From JACVRW01 sp963734365 (GTDB lineage: Bacteria > Actinomycetota > Thermoleophilia > Solirubrobacterales > Thermoleophilaceae), in contig CAVTGV010000006.1 in the NCBI GenBank assembly GCA_963734365.1, forward strand, positions 1-64,000: a DNA stretch of 64,000 bases. Reading direction: 5' to 3'. The number at the start of each line of letters is the position of its first letter. Positions within the stretch are counted from its first letter, which is position 1. The position numbers and the translations under genes were made by a program. Positions 24,238-32,244 of this stretch are shown here, in pieces. The notes beneath the pieces are model-generated. The model was not told the origin of the DNA, did not search any database, and was given only the letters and a program-made list of their open reading frames with translations.

Positions 24238-26745
24238 GTGGCTGACATCACCTCCGTGGCCGAGGCCCTGTCGGTTTCCGCCGACGACCTCAAGCGCGCC
24301 GAAGAATTCGCGCGCGAGCCCATCGTGCTCGAAGGCGAGTCGCCGGATGTGGCCCTCGCGCCGGGCAGCGCACGGCGCATGGCGCTGGACGACGCGCTCG
24401 CCGAGCTCGACGCCGGCCGTGACGAGCCGTCGATCGATTGGCGGCGCCGCTACTCCCTCATCCTCGGGCTCGAGCGGCTGCTCGCCGAGGACGAGCCGCA
24501 CCTCGTGGACGGCACCAAGCTGTCAGCCCACCAGGTGGATGCGCTCTCGGGCACCCTGATCGCGCTCGCTTCCGAGCTGCTGCGGGAGACCTCCCGCAAC
24601 GGGCGGCCGAGCTCGGCCAACGGCAGCGAGGAGCTGCACACCGGCGAGGTCGAGATCGAGGGCGACGAGCTCACCGAAGAGGAGCCGCTCGACTGGGATC
24701 CGGCCGAGGCGGCCGAGGAGGAGGTGGCGGCGGAGGCGCTGTCCGAGGACCCGGGCGCCGCGCGCCGGTTCTGGTTCGAGCACGCCACGGGCGCGGGCAA
24801 GACCGTCGCTGCGCTGGGGTTCGCCGAGGCCTCGCGCACCGGCGGCGTGCTGATCCTCACCCACCGGCGCAACCTCGTGGACCAGTTCCTCGGCGAGTTG
24901 CGCGACCGCGGCTACAAGGACCGCATCTCGGGCCCGCTCCTCAAGACCAAGGACGAGCCGAGGGCGGGCGGCCCCGTGACGGTCGAGACCTACCAGTGGT
25001 TCGTCCGCAACGCCGGCAAGGTCTCGGACGCCTACACGGTGGTCATCTGCGACGAGGCCCACACCGCTCTCGGAGAGAAGACGAGCGCCGCGATTCGCCA
25101 GTGGGTCGGCCCGGTGTTCGTGGGCATGACGGCCACGGGCGCGCTGATCGCGCGGCACGTAACCGACCTCTTCCCCACCCAGACCTCGCGCTTCGATCTT
25201 GCCCAGGCGGCCCGGCGCGGCGTGATCGCCCCGCTGCGCTGCGTCCGGATTCCTCCCGGCGTGGGCGTGCGCTCGATCGCCAACGTGCCATTGCGCCGCG
25301 GCGAGGTCGACCAGGACTTCGACCAGGAAGAGCTGGCCGCGCTGCTCGACCAGACGCCCTTCAACCTCGCCGTGGCCGACCTGTACAAGACACGCTTCAA
25401 GGATCTCCCCGGGGTCGTGTACTCCGCGGGCGTGCGCCACGCGCACAACGTGGCCGAGGCCTTCCGCGCGGCAGGCATGAAGGCACGGGCGGTGTCGGGC
25501 GAGACGCCCAAGCGCGAGCTCACACGCATCCTCAGCGCCTACGAGCGCGGGGAGATCGACGTGCTGGTCAACGCCCAGCTCCTGGCCGAGGGCTGGAACT
25601 CACCGCGCGCCACCGTCTGCATGCACCTGGCGCCCACGGCCTCCAGGCGCATCTACCAGCAGCGGGTGGGCCGCGTGACCCGGCGCACGCCGGGCAAGGA
25701 GGCGGGCATCATCGTGGACTTCGTCCACCCCGCCACGCCCAACGACGACCCTGTGGTCACGCTGCACTCGCTGCTCGACCGCGACGTCTACCGCGGCGGC
25801 GCCATCGTCGTGGGACCCGTCCGCCGGGGCCGCGGCCGCCGCCTGCGGGTGGAGCGGCGCGTGGTGCCCGTGACCGCGGACGAGGACCGGCGGGCGCAGG
25901 TCTTCGAGCGCGAGCTGTGGCGCATGGCCGTGGAGCACCTCACCTGGGGCCAGCAGCAGGCCTGGGCGATGCTGGCCGGCGCTCGAGTGGCCTCGAACAA
26001 CTGGCGCCGCGCGAAGGCGATGCTGCACTTCGACTCCACCGGAGAGCTGCGGCGGCTCTTCCTGGTCACCTGCCTGCGCCGCAACCGCAACACCCAGCTG
26101 CGCCTGCGCGCGCTGGCCGAGGTGGGCAACCTGCGCGACCCGGAGGCGTTCGACGACGCCGTGGAGATCGTGGGCGGCTGGTCGCGCGACGAGCGCCGCG
26201 AGGGCGTCAAGGTCCTGCTCCAGTCCCTCACCGAGAAGCAGATCGGCCGCCGCGACCAGGCGGCACGCTGGCTCTGGCACCTGGCGGAGTACTCGCGCGA
26301 GGTGCACGAGGAGTACGCGGTACAGCGCTGGCCCGAGACCAAGCGGCTGCTCGGCCTGCTGGTCAACTCCGCCGGCGCCGCGCACGCGCGCAACGCCCGG
26401 CGGCTCGTGCAGGCCGCCCGAAAGCAGGACCGGCGGCTCTCCGCCGCGCTGCTGGCTGCGGCACTGGCGCACACGCCCGAGGCGCAGCAGGTGCTCGACG
26501 GCGCGCGGATGCGGATGGCCCGCAAGCCGAGCGCCCTGGCCCGGGAGCTGCTGCGCAACTTCCCGAAGGGCAAGCGCAAGCGCGGCGGGCGCCGGCGCAA
26601 GCGCAAGGGTGGGGGCGGCTCGGGCGGATCACAGGAGACCGGCAAGGCGGCGGTGGCCCAGGCCAACGGGCAGGCGTCGCCGGGGCCCGACGAGGCCGAC
26701 TCCACCGACCCGGACACCGGACGCGGACTCGACCGACTCCGATGA
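24238..26745 (+). CDS. Large DEAD/DEAH-type superfamily II helicase (835 aa)
   Basis: ATP-dependent nucleic-acid translocase. An unusual ~170-residue N-terminal region with two acidic stretches precedes the motor. Motif I is ATGAGKT (183-189), motif II DEAH (272-275), motif III-like VGMTATGALI, and the second RecA domain has ARAVSGETPKRELTRIL, VLVNAQLLAEGWNSP and the motif VI region YQQRVGRVTR. Residues ~560-780 form a helical-repeat-like region; the end is very basic (KGKRKRGGRRRKRKGGGG) then Gly/Ala/Asp-rich, likely nucleic-acid-binding. Start is GTG 24238. It stands alone, not beside restriction or CRISPR genes. Exact role (repair or RNA) unknown. Confidence 0.85.
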   Translation: MADITSVAEALSVSADDLKRAEEFAREPIVLEGESPDVALAPGSARRMALDDALAELDAGRDEPSIDWRRRYSLILGLERLLAEDEPHLVDGTKLSAHQVDALSGTLIALASELLRETSRNGRPSSANGSEELHTGEVEIEGDELTEEEPLDWDPAEAAEEEVAAEALSEDPGAARRFWFEHATGAGKTVAALGFAEASRTGGVLILTHRRNLVDQFLGELRDRGYKDRISGPLLKTKDEPRAGGPVTVETYQWFVRNAGKVSDAYTVVICDEAHTALGEKTSAAIRQWVGPVFVGMTATGALIARHVTDLFPTQTSRFDLAQAARRGVIAPLRCVRIPPGVGVRSIANVPLRRGEVDQDFDQEELAALLDQTPFNLAVADLYKTRFKDLPGVVYSAGVRHAHNVAEAFRAAGMKARAVSGETPKRELTRILSAYERGEIDVLVNAQLLAEGWNSPRATVCMHLAPTASRRIYQQRVGRVTRRTPGKEAGIIVDFVHPATPNDDPVVTLHSLLDRDVYRGGAIVVGPVRRGRGRRLRVERRVVPVTADEDRRAQVFERELWRMAVEHLTWGQQQAWAMLAGARVASNNWRRAKAMLHFDSTGELRRLFLVTCLRRNRNTQLRLRALAEVGNLRDPEAFDDAVEIVGGWSRDERREGVKVLLQSLTEKQIGRRDQAARWLWHLAEYSREVHEEYAVQRWPETKRLLGLLVNSAGAAHARNARRLVQAARKQDRRLSAALLAAALAHTPEAQQVLDGARMRMARKPSALARELLRNFPKGKRKRGGRRRKRKGGGGSGGSQETGKAAVAQANGQASPGPDEADSTDPDTGRGLDRLR

Positions 26746-26799
26746 CGCTGCGGCGGGCGACGAGCGCCCGGCGCGCGACGCCGCCTAGTTCGGTCGGGC

Positions 26800-27483
26800 T
26801 CATCGCGGCTGCAGATGGACCTCGCCCGCGTCTAGCTTGACCCGACCGGTCGCGGTGTCCACCAGCAGCCCGCCGTCGGAATCGATGCCGGCAGCGGTGC
26901 CCTCGCCACCCGTCCATCGCACGGGCTCGCCGCGCAGGGCGTCACGGCGGGTCCACTCCGCCAGCACGCGCTCATCCGGGGCAGTCAGCCACTGGTCGAG
27001 AGCGGCTAGCAGACGGTTGAGGACGGCCTCGATCTCGGTCTCGTAACCGGCGAGGCGCAAAGACGTGGCCGTCTCGCTGAGCTCCGCCGGGAAATCGGTG
27101 GTGGACACGTTGAGGCCGATGCCCAGCACCGCCCAGCCCTCCTGGGGCCGGCCCTCTACCAGGATGCCGGCCAGCTTGCGCCCGTCGACCCAGACGTCGT
27201 TGGGCCACTTGATCGCGCAGTCCACCGGTAGGGAGTCGCAGACGGCCACCGCTGCGCTCAGCGAAACCATCGGGTCGAGCTCGCGCAGGACGAGCGACAT
27301 GAGGAGCGCCTCTCGCGGGGCCGCGCTCCAGGTGCGGCCCTGGCGCCCGCGGCCCGACGTCTGCTCGTCGGCCGTGACCAGCGTGCCGTGCGGCGCTCCC
27401 CCCAGGGCGAGCTCCCGGGCGCGCTCGTTGGTGGAGCCGGTGCGGCGCAGGTGGACGCGCGGTGAGCCCAGGCTCCCGGTCAC
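26800..27483 (-). CDS. birA: Biotin-[acetyl-CoA-carboxylase] ligase (227 aa)
   Basis: Attaches biotin to the carboxyl-carrier domain of acyl-CoA carboxylases via biotinyl-AMP. The ligase domain is complete: RRTGSTNERARELA, the biotin/ATP loop GRGRQGR (44-50), KWPNDVWVDGRKLAGILVE (92 on) and GIGLNVS, with a short C-terminal SH3-like part (GTAAGIDSDGGLLVDTATGRVKL). No N-terminal DNA-binding domain is present, so it is a group I ligase, not a repressor. It overlaps the stop of the SAM hydrolase gene by 4 bases and converges with the helicase. Confidence 0.93.
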   Translation of the reverse strand: MTGSLGSPRVHLRRTGSTNERARELALGGAPHGTLVTADEQTSGRGRQGRTWSAAPREALLMSLVLRELDPMVSLSAAVAVCDSLPVDCAIKWPNDVWVDGRKLAGILVEGRPQEGWAVLGIGLNVSTTDFPAELSETATSLRLAGYETEIEAVLNRLLAALDQWLTAPDERVLAEWTRRDALRGEPVRWTGGEGTAAGIDSDGGLLVDTATGRVKLDAGEVHLQPR

Positions 27484-28283
27484 GAGCGCGGCCGCAGCCG
27501 CAGCTCCGCATCCGGACGCAGCCCGAGCGTCGAGGCGGCGTCGCCGCGGTTGATTGCCACGGCGAGCGAACGGTAGGCGTCCTCGTAGACCAGGAGCTCG
27601 CCCGGCGTCACGTCGGCGAAGGTCTGCGCGTACTTGGCCAGGAAGCGCTCGCCCGCCAGGTCGATCTCCACCGTCGCACCGAGCGTGATGCCGGTGCCCG
27701 CCAGCCCGTCGTGGCCCACGTTCAGGCCGGCGTTGCCGAAGCGGTCGATCACCAGCACGTGGGTCACGATCGCTCCGTCCTCGATGCGCGGCTCGGGCAG
27801 CTCCACCGCGGTCAGATCCTCGGGGTCGAGCGGATCCCCGGCATCGGCTAGCTCGGCTCCGGCAGCGAGGTGGGCCGCCACCGGAGCGAAGATGTCGCGT
27901 CCGTGGAAGGTGGCGGACACCGGCTCCAGGCGGTGCTGGGAGCGGGTCACGTCCACCACGAGGTCCACTCCGCCGCAGCGCTCCCAGGCCAGGCTGAGCA
28001 GGCCGTTGTCGGGACCCACCATCACCCGCCCATCGCGAGTGCTCAGCGCGATGGCGCGACGCTCGGTGCCCACCTGCGGGTCGACCACGGCGAGGTGCAC
28101 GCCCACGGGCATGTAGGGCAAGGTGTTGCGGAGCACGAGGGCGCCCTGGCGCACCGAGTAGCGCCTGATGCCGTGGGTGATGTCGAGGATCTGCAGGTCG
28201 GGATCGATCCTCCGGATCACCCCGTGGCAGACGCCGACGAAGTCGTCGTCGCGTCCGTAGTCGGTTAGCAAGGTGACGATCAC
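27480..28283 (-). CDS. S-adenosyl-L-methionine hydroxide adenosyltransferase (DUF62) family (267 aa)
   Basis: Member of the fluorinase/SAM-hydrolase family, which uses water as nucleophile on SAM to give adenosine and methionine. The N-terminal domain has VTLLTDYGRDDDFVGVCHGVIRR, DITHGIRRYSVRQGALVLRN, VHLAVVDPQVGTERR and GPDNGLL; the C-terminal beta-barrel has VIDRFGNAGLNV. The fluorinase-specific insertion is not apparent, so hydrolase activity is expected. GTG 28283 overlaps the stop of cobA-hemD (GTGA). Its position next to a SAM-dependent methyltransferase suggests control of SAM level, which is inference. Confidence 0.88.
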   Translation of the reverse strand: MIVTLLTDYGRDDDFVGVCHGVIRRIDPDLQILDITHGIRRYSVRQGALVLRNTLPYMPVGVHLAVVDPQVGTERRAIALSTRDGRVMVGPDNGLLSLAWERCGGVDLVVDVTRSQHRLEPVSATFHGRDIFAPVAAHLAAGAELADAGDPLDPEDLTAVELPEPRIEDGAIVTHVLVIDRFGNAGLNVGHDGLAGTGITLGATVEIDLAGERFLAKYAQTFADVTPGELLVYEDAYRSLAVAINRGDAASTLGLRPDAELRLRPRS

Positions 28284-29812
28284 GACGCGTCCTCGGTGAG
28301 TGCCTGCACCAGCCCCTCCACGTCGTGTCGCTCTGCCTCCACGTGTACCGCGAGGCCGTGCTCGCGAGCAGTCTGACTGGTAATCGGGCCGATCGACACC
28401 ACCCGGGCGCCGCCGGGCACCGTGGCGCCCGCAGACAGGAAGAAGCGCACGGTGGAGCTCGAGGTGAAGGTCACGTAGGTGGCGCGCTCCAGGTTCGAGA
28501 GCTGGCCGTCCCCGAGCGACTCGGGCACCGTTTCGTAGAGCGCGACGTCGTCGACCTCGGCGTCCCGCTCGCGCAGGGCCTCGGGCAGCACGTCGCGGGC
28601 CTCGGCCGCGCGCGCCACCAGTACCCGGCGTCCCTCGAGCGGGAGCCCCTCGAGGGCCTCGATCAGGCCTTCCGCCACGAACCGCTCCGGCACCACGTCG
28701 GCACGAATACCGCGCCGGGCGAGCTCCGCGGCGGTTCCCGGCCCGATCGCGGCGACCGTGGCGCCGGCCAGCGCGCGGGCGTCGCGGCCGGTCTCGGCCA
28801 GAGCGTCGAACAGCAGCCGGACTCCGTTGGGACTGGTGAGGCAGACGAGCGCGTAGTCGCGGATCCGCGACAAGGCCTCGAGCAGCCGCCCCTCGAGCGG
28901 TAGCGCGTGGATCAGGATGGCGGGAGTCTCCACCACGTCCGCCCCCAGCTCGCGCAGCCGGGCGGCGAGCCCGCTCGCCTGAGCACGGGCGCGCGTGACG
29001 GCAACCACCTGGCCGTGGAGGGGGCGACCCTCGAGCCACCCGATCGTCCGGTGCAGTGAAGCCACTTCGCCGATCAGCGTGATCGAGGGCGGGCGGACGT
29101 TCTCCTCGCGCGCGCGCTCGGCGATGCCGCCGAGCGTGTCGACGACGGTGCGCTGATCCGGGTAGGTGCCGCGCTCGATCACAGCGGCGGGCTCAGCCGC
29201 GCTCCGTCCTGCGGCGATCAGTCGTTCGGCGATCAGCGGCAGGTTCCTCACGCCCATGTAGAGCACCAGCGTGCCCGGAAAGCGGGCCAGCGCGTCCCAG
29301 TCGAGCGCGGTCTGGCGCAAGCCGCCGGCTCGGCCGGCGGCGAGCGATTTCATCTCGGGCTTGTCGGGGTCCTCGTGTCCGGTGACGAAGGCAACGGCGG
29401 AGGCCGAGTCGCGGTGGGTCACCGGGATGCCGGCGTAGCCCGGCGCGGCGATCCCGGCCGTCACGCCGGGCACGACCTCAAAGGCAACGCCGGCGGAGGC
29501 GAGCGCCTCCGCCTCCTCGCCGCCGCGGCCGAACACGAACGGGTCGCCGCCCTTGAGACGGACGACGCTCTTCCCGGCGCGGCCCAGCTCCACGAGCAGC
29601 GCATTGATGTCGTCCTGGGCCATGGCCGGCGCGCCGGGCTCCTTGCCGACGTAGCGCAGCTCCGCATCCTCGCGGGCGCCGTCGAGCGCCCCGGGCGGGA
29701 TCAGGCGGTCGTAGAGGATCACGTCCGCGGCGGCCACGAGCTCCAGCGACCGGCGCGTCATGAGACCGGGATCCCCGGGCCCCGCGCCCACCAGGTAGAC
29801 GATGCCGGCCAC
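28280..29812 (-). CDS. cobA-hemD: Uroporphyrinogen-III C-methyltransferase / uroporphyrinogen-III synthase fusion (510 aa)
   Basis: Bifunctional tetrapyrrole enzyme. Residues 1-~245 are the SUMT (CobA) domain: VYLVGAGPGDPGLMTRRSLELVAAADV, VVRLKGGDPFVFGRGGEEAEAL, PGVTAGIAAPGYAGIPVTHR and MGVRNLPLIAERLI; it methylates uroporphyrinogen III to precorrin-2 using two SAM. Residues ~260-510 are HemD (VTRARAQASGLAARLRELGADVV, FTSSSTVRFFL), which closes hydroxymethylbilane to uroporphyrinogen III. The fusion, found in many Gram-positives, makes the branch point for siroheme. It lies downstream of hemC/hemA on the same strand but separated from them by an oppositely oriented oxidoreductase. Confidence 0.93.
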   Translation of the reverse strand: MAGIVYLVGAGPGDPGLMTRRSLELVAAADVILYDRLIPPGALDGAREDAELRYVGKEPGAPAMAQDDINALLVELGRAGKSVVRLKGGDPFVFGRGGEEAEALASAGVAFEVVPGVTAGIAAPGYAGIPVTHRDSASAVAFVTGHEDPDKPEMKSLAAGRAGGLRQTALDWDALARFPGTLVLYMGVRNLPLIAERLIAAGRSAAEPAAVIERGTYPDQRTVVDTLGGIAERAREENVRPPSITLIGEVASLHRTIGWLEGRPLHGQVVAVTRARAQASGLAARLRELGADVVETPAILIHALPLEGRLLEALSRIRDYALVCLTSPNGVRLLFDALAETGRDARALAGATVAAIGPGTAAELARRGIRADVVPERFVAEGLIEALEGLPLEGRRVLVARAAEARDVLPEALRERDAEVDDVALYETVPESLGDGQLSNLERATYVTFTSSSTVRFFLSAGATVPGGARVVSIGPITSQTAREHGLAVHVEAERHDVEGLVQALTEDAS

Positions 29813-29910
29813 GCCGCGGAACGCTACTCGCCGCCGAGCGTGACCCTTCTCACGGAGAAGTCATTCACGCGTGGCGAGAGTCCGTGCGGAACCCGAAAGA
29901 GAGACTCGCA

Positions 29911-31329
29911 ATGACTATCCACGCTACGGACGCCGCTCCGGCCCAGGCGGCGCTCGACGAGCTCCGCCGACGCATCAGCGGCGAAGTGCTTACTCCCAAC
30001 GACTCGGGCTACTCCGATGTTCGTGACGTCTTCAACGCCATGCACGAGGCGCGACCGGACCTGGTCGTCGTCGCTGCGGGCGCCGCGGACGTCTCCGAGG
30101 CCGTGCGCTTCGCCCGCACGCAGGAGCTGCCGCTGGCGGTTCGTGGCGGCGGCCATTCGATAGCCGGCCTGTCCGCCCCCGACGGCGGCGTCCTGATCGA
30201 TCTCGCGTCGATGCGCGGGGTGGAGGTAGACCCCGAGCGCCGTCGCGCCCGGGTGCAGGGCGGTGCGCTGTTGTCGGACCTCGACGCTGCCACCCAGCCG
30301 TTCGGGCTCGCCACGCCCAGCGGTGTGGTGTCCGACACCGGCGTGGCCGGCCTCACCCTGGGCGGCGGCTACGGCTGGCTGCGGCGCAAGTACGGTCTCA
30401 GCTCCGACAACCTGCTCGAGGCCGAGGTGGTCACGGCCGAAGGAGAGCTGCGGCGCACCGCTCCGGACGAGCACCCGGATCTGTTCTGGGCCCTGCGCGG
30501 CGGCGGCGGCAACTTCGGCGTCGTCACCTCGTTCACGTTCCAGCTCCATCCGGTGGGTCCGGAGGTGGCCTTCGCGGCGACCTTCTACCCGATCGAGGAG
30601 GCGGCGGAGGTCATGCGCGGCTGGCGCGCCTACGTCGAGGAGGCGCCCGACGAGGTGACCTCCACCTGCGTGACCATCACGTTCCCCGCGAACCCGGAGA
30701 TGCCCGAGGCCGTGCACGACCGGCCGGTGATCATCGTCGGCGCCGTGCACGCCGGTGGGGTGGAAGAGGGCATGGAGGCGCTGGCGCCGCTGCGCGAGCT
30801 CGGCACGCCCCTGTTCGACATGTCGGGACCCACGCCGTTCGCGGGGGTGCAGCAGGGCTTCGACCCGCTGTTCCCGCGCGGCCAGCTGCGTGCGTACTGG
30901 AAGTCGCACTACCTGAACGAGCTGAGCGATGCGGCGATCGACGTGATCGCGGCCAAGGCCCAGGAGCGGCCGGGGCCGATGACCCTCGTCAACGCGTTCC
31001 ACATGGGTGGGGCGATCGCCGACGTAGGTGAGGAGGACACGGCGTTCGCCGAACGTTCCTCGCCCTACATGATCTCGATCGACGGAATGTGGGGCGACGC
31101 CTCCGACGACGAGGCGAACGTCGAATGGGTGCGCTCCACCTGGCGCGACATCGGCGAGCACGCCAACGGTGCGGTCTACCTGAACTTCACCGGGCTGTCC
31201 GGCGAAGGCACCGGCGCGGGCGCCGACAGCGGCTACGGCCGCGCCCTGCGACGGCTGGCCGAGGTGAAGAAGGCCTACGACCCGGACAACGTCTTCCACC
31301 TCAACAACAACATCGCTCCCGCTTCGTAG
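29911..31329 (+). CDS. FAD-binding oxidoreductase with BBE domain (472 aa)
   Basis: Berberine-bridge-enzyme/6-hydroxynicotine-oxidase-type flavoprotein. The FAD-binding PCMH domain has LAVRGGGHSIAG, whose His is the likely 8-alpha-histidyl FAD anchor, and LTLGGGYGWLRRKYGLSSDNLL, where the second (cysteinyl) anchor of bicovalent members is replaced by Trp. The BBE tail is YGRALRRLAEVKKAYDPDNVFHLNNNIAP. ATG 29911 is preferred over GTG 29884 because GAGAG lies upstream. It is transcribed against, and inserted between, hemC and cobA-hemD. Substrate unknown; related enzymes oxidise alcohols, alkaloids or sugars. Confidence 0.88.
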   Translation: MTIHATDAAPAQAALDELRRRISGEVLTPNDSGYSDVRDVFNAMHEARPDLVVVAAGAADVSEAVRFARTQELPLAVRGGGHSIAGLSAPDGGVLIDLASMRGVEVDPERRRARVQGGALLSDLDAATQPFGLATPSGVVSDTGVAGLTLGGGYGWLRRKYGLSSDNLLEAEVVTAEGELRRTAPDEHPDLFWALRGGGGNFGVVTSFTFQLHPVGPEVAFAATFYPIEEAAEVMRGWRAYVEEAPDEVTSTCVTITFPANPEMPEAVHDRPVIIVGAVHAGGVEEGMEALAPLRELGTPLFDMSGPTPFAGVQQGFDPLFPRGQLRAYWKSHYLNELSDAAIDVIAAKAQERPGPMTLVNAFHMGGAIADVGEEDTAFAERSSPYMISIDGMWGDASDDEANVEWVRSTWRDIGEHANGAVYLNFTGLSGEGTGAGADSGYGRALRRLAEVKKAYDPDNVFHLNNNIAPAS

Positions 31330-31341
31330 GCGGAAGCAGCT

Positions 31342-32244
31342 TCAGCGGGGCGCGGCTGCGGTGCTCTCGGCTTCGGCCAGCACCTCGGCCGCCCCCGCTC
31401 GAAGCAGGCGCTCGGCCACCGCACGACCGAGCCCGGCGGGGTCGTCCGCGTCCGCATCGAGCTCGTCGCGGATCCAGTGGGAGCCGTCCGGCAGGCCGAC
31501 GAACGCTGTGAGCGAGAGCGTGTCCGAGTCGAGCACGGCGTGGCCACCCACAGGGGTGTTGCAGGTGGCGCCCAGCGCAGTCACGAGGGCGCGCTCGGCG
31601 GTCAGGCGGGTGACCGCCGCATCGTCCGTGATCGCCGCGGCGGCCGCGGCGATCCGCTCGTCGCCTTCGCGGGCTTCGAGCGCCAGGCAGCCCTGGCCCG
31701 CCGCCGGCACGAGCTCGGGCAGGGGCACGCCGCGCTCGCCCACCCCGAGCCGGTCGAGCCCGGCCTGGGCAAGCACGATCGCGTCGTAGCGCCCCTCGTC
31801 GAGGCGGCGCAGGCGGGTGTCCACATTGCCGCGCAGCTCCTCGATGCGAAGGTCCGGCCGCACCGCCAGCAGCTCGGCCTGGCGGCGCAGGCTGGCGGTG
31901 CCCACCACGGCGCCATGGCCCAGCTCCTCCAGCCCCCCGGCGCCGCAGAGGGCGTCGCGGGGGTCGGCCCGCTCGGGCACGCCCACGATGGCCAGCCCGT
32001 CCGGCAGCTCGCCCGGCACGTCCTTGGCCGAATGCACCGCGAGGTCGATCGTGCCGGCCGCGAGGGCGTCTTCGAGCTCTGTGACGAAGCGCGCCTTGTC
32101 CGAGACGACCGGCGCTCGTCGCGATCCCTCGTCGCCCGAGGTCCGCACCGGCACCAGCTCGACCTCCTGCTCGAGGCGCTCCGCCACCCAGCGGGCCTGT
32201 GTCAGGGCGAGCGCGCTGCCGCGAGTCCCGAGGCGGATCGTCAC
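31342..32244 (-). CDS. hemC: Hydroxymethylbilane synthase (porphobilinogen deaminase) (300 aa)
   Basis: Polymerises four porphobilinogens into hydroxymethylbilane. Seen: RLGTRGSALALTQARWVAERL, VHSAKDVPGELPDGL with the catalytic Asp, ALCGAGG, VGTASLRRQAELL, RGNVDTRLRRLDEGRYDAIVLAQAGL and the dipyrromethane cofactor cysteine Cys228 in ATCNTPVGG. Length is typical. ATG overlaps the hemA stop (ATGA). The product feeds the HemD half of the fusion encoded downstream, beyond the inserted FAD oxidoreductase. Confidence 0.95.
   Translation of the reverse strand: MTIRLGTRGSALALTQARWVAERLEQEVELVPVRTSGDEGSRRAPVVSDKARFVTELEDALAAGTIDLAVHSAKDVPGELPDGLAIVGVPERADPRDALCGAGGLEELGHGAVVGTASLRRQAELLAVRPDLRIEELRGNVDTRLRRLDEGRYDAIVLAQAGLDRLGVGERGVPLPELVPAAGQGCLALEAREGDERIAAAAAAITDDAAVTRLTAERALVTALGATCNTPVGGHAVLDSDTLSLTAFVGLPDGSHWIRDELDADADDPAGLGRAVAERLLRAGAAEVLAEAESTAAAPR

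Noticed and set aside
26746..26799. Transcription terminator between the helicase and birA
   Set aside because: The spacer has only a short GC stem (GGGCG/CGCCC) in very GC-rich sequence and no T-run; not distinguishable from chance.
24438..26840. An 800-codon frame overlapping the helicase
   Set aside because: It is an off-frame reading of the helicase gene with Arg/Gly/Ala-rich low-complexity content and no motifs.
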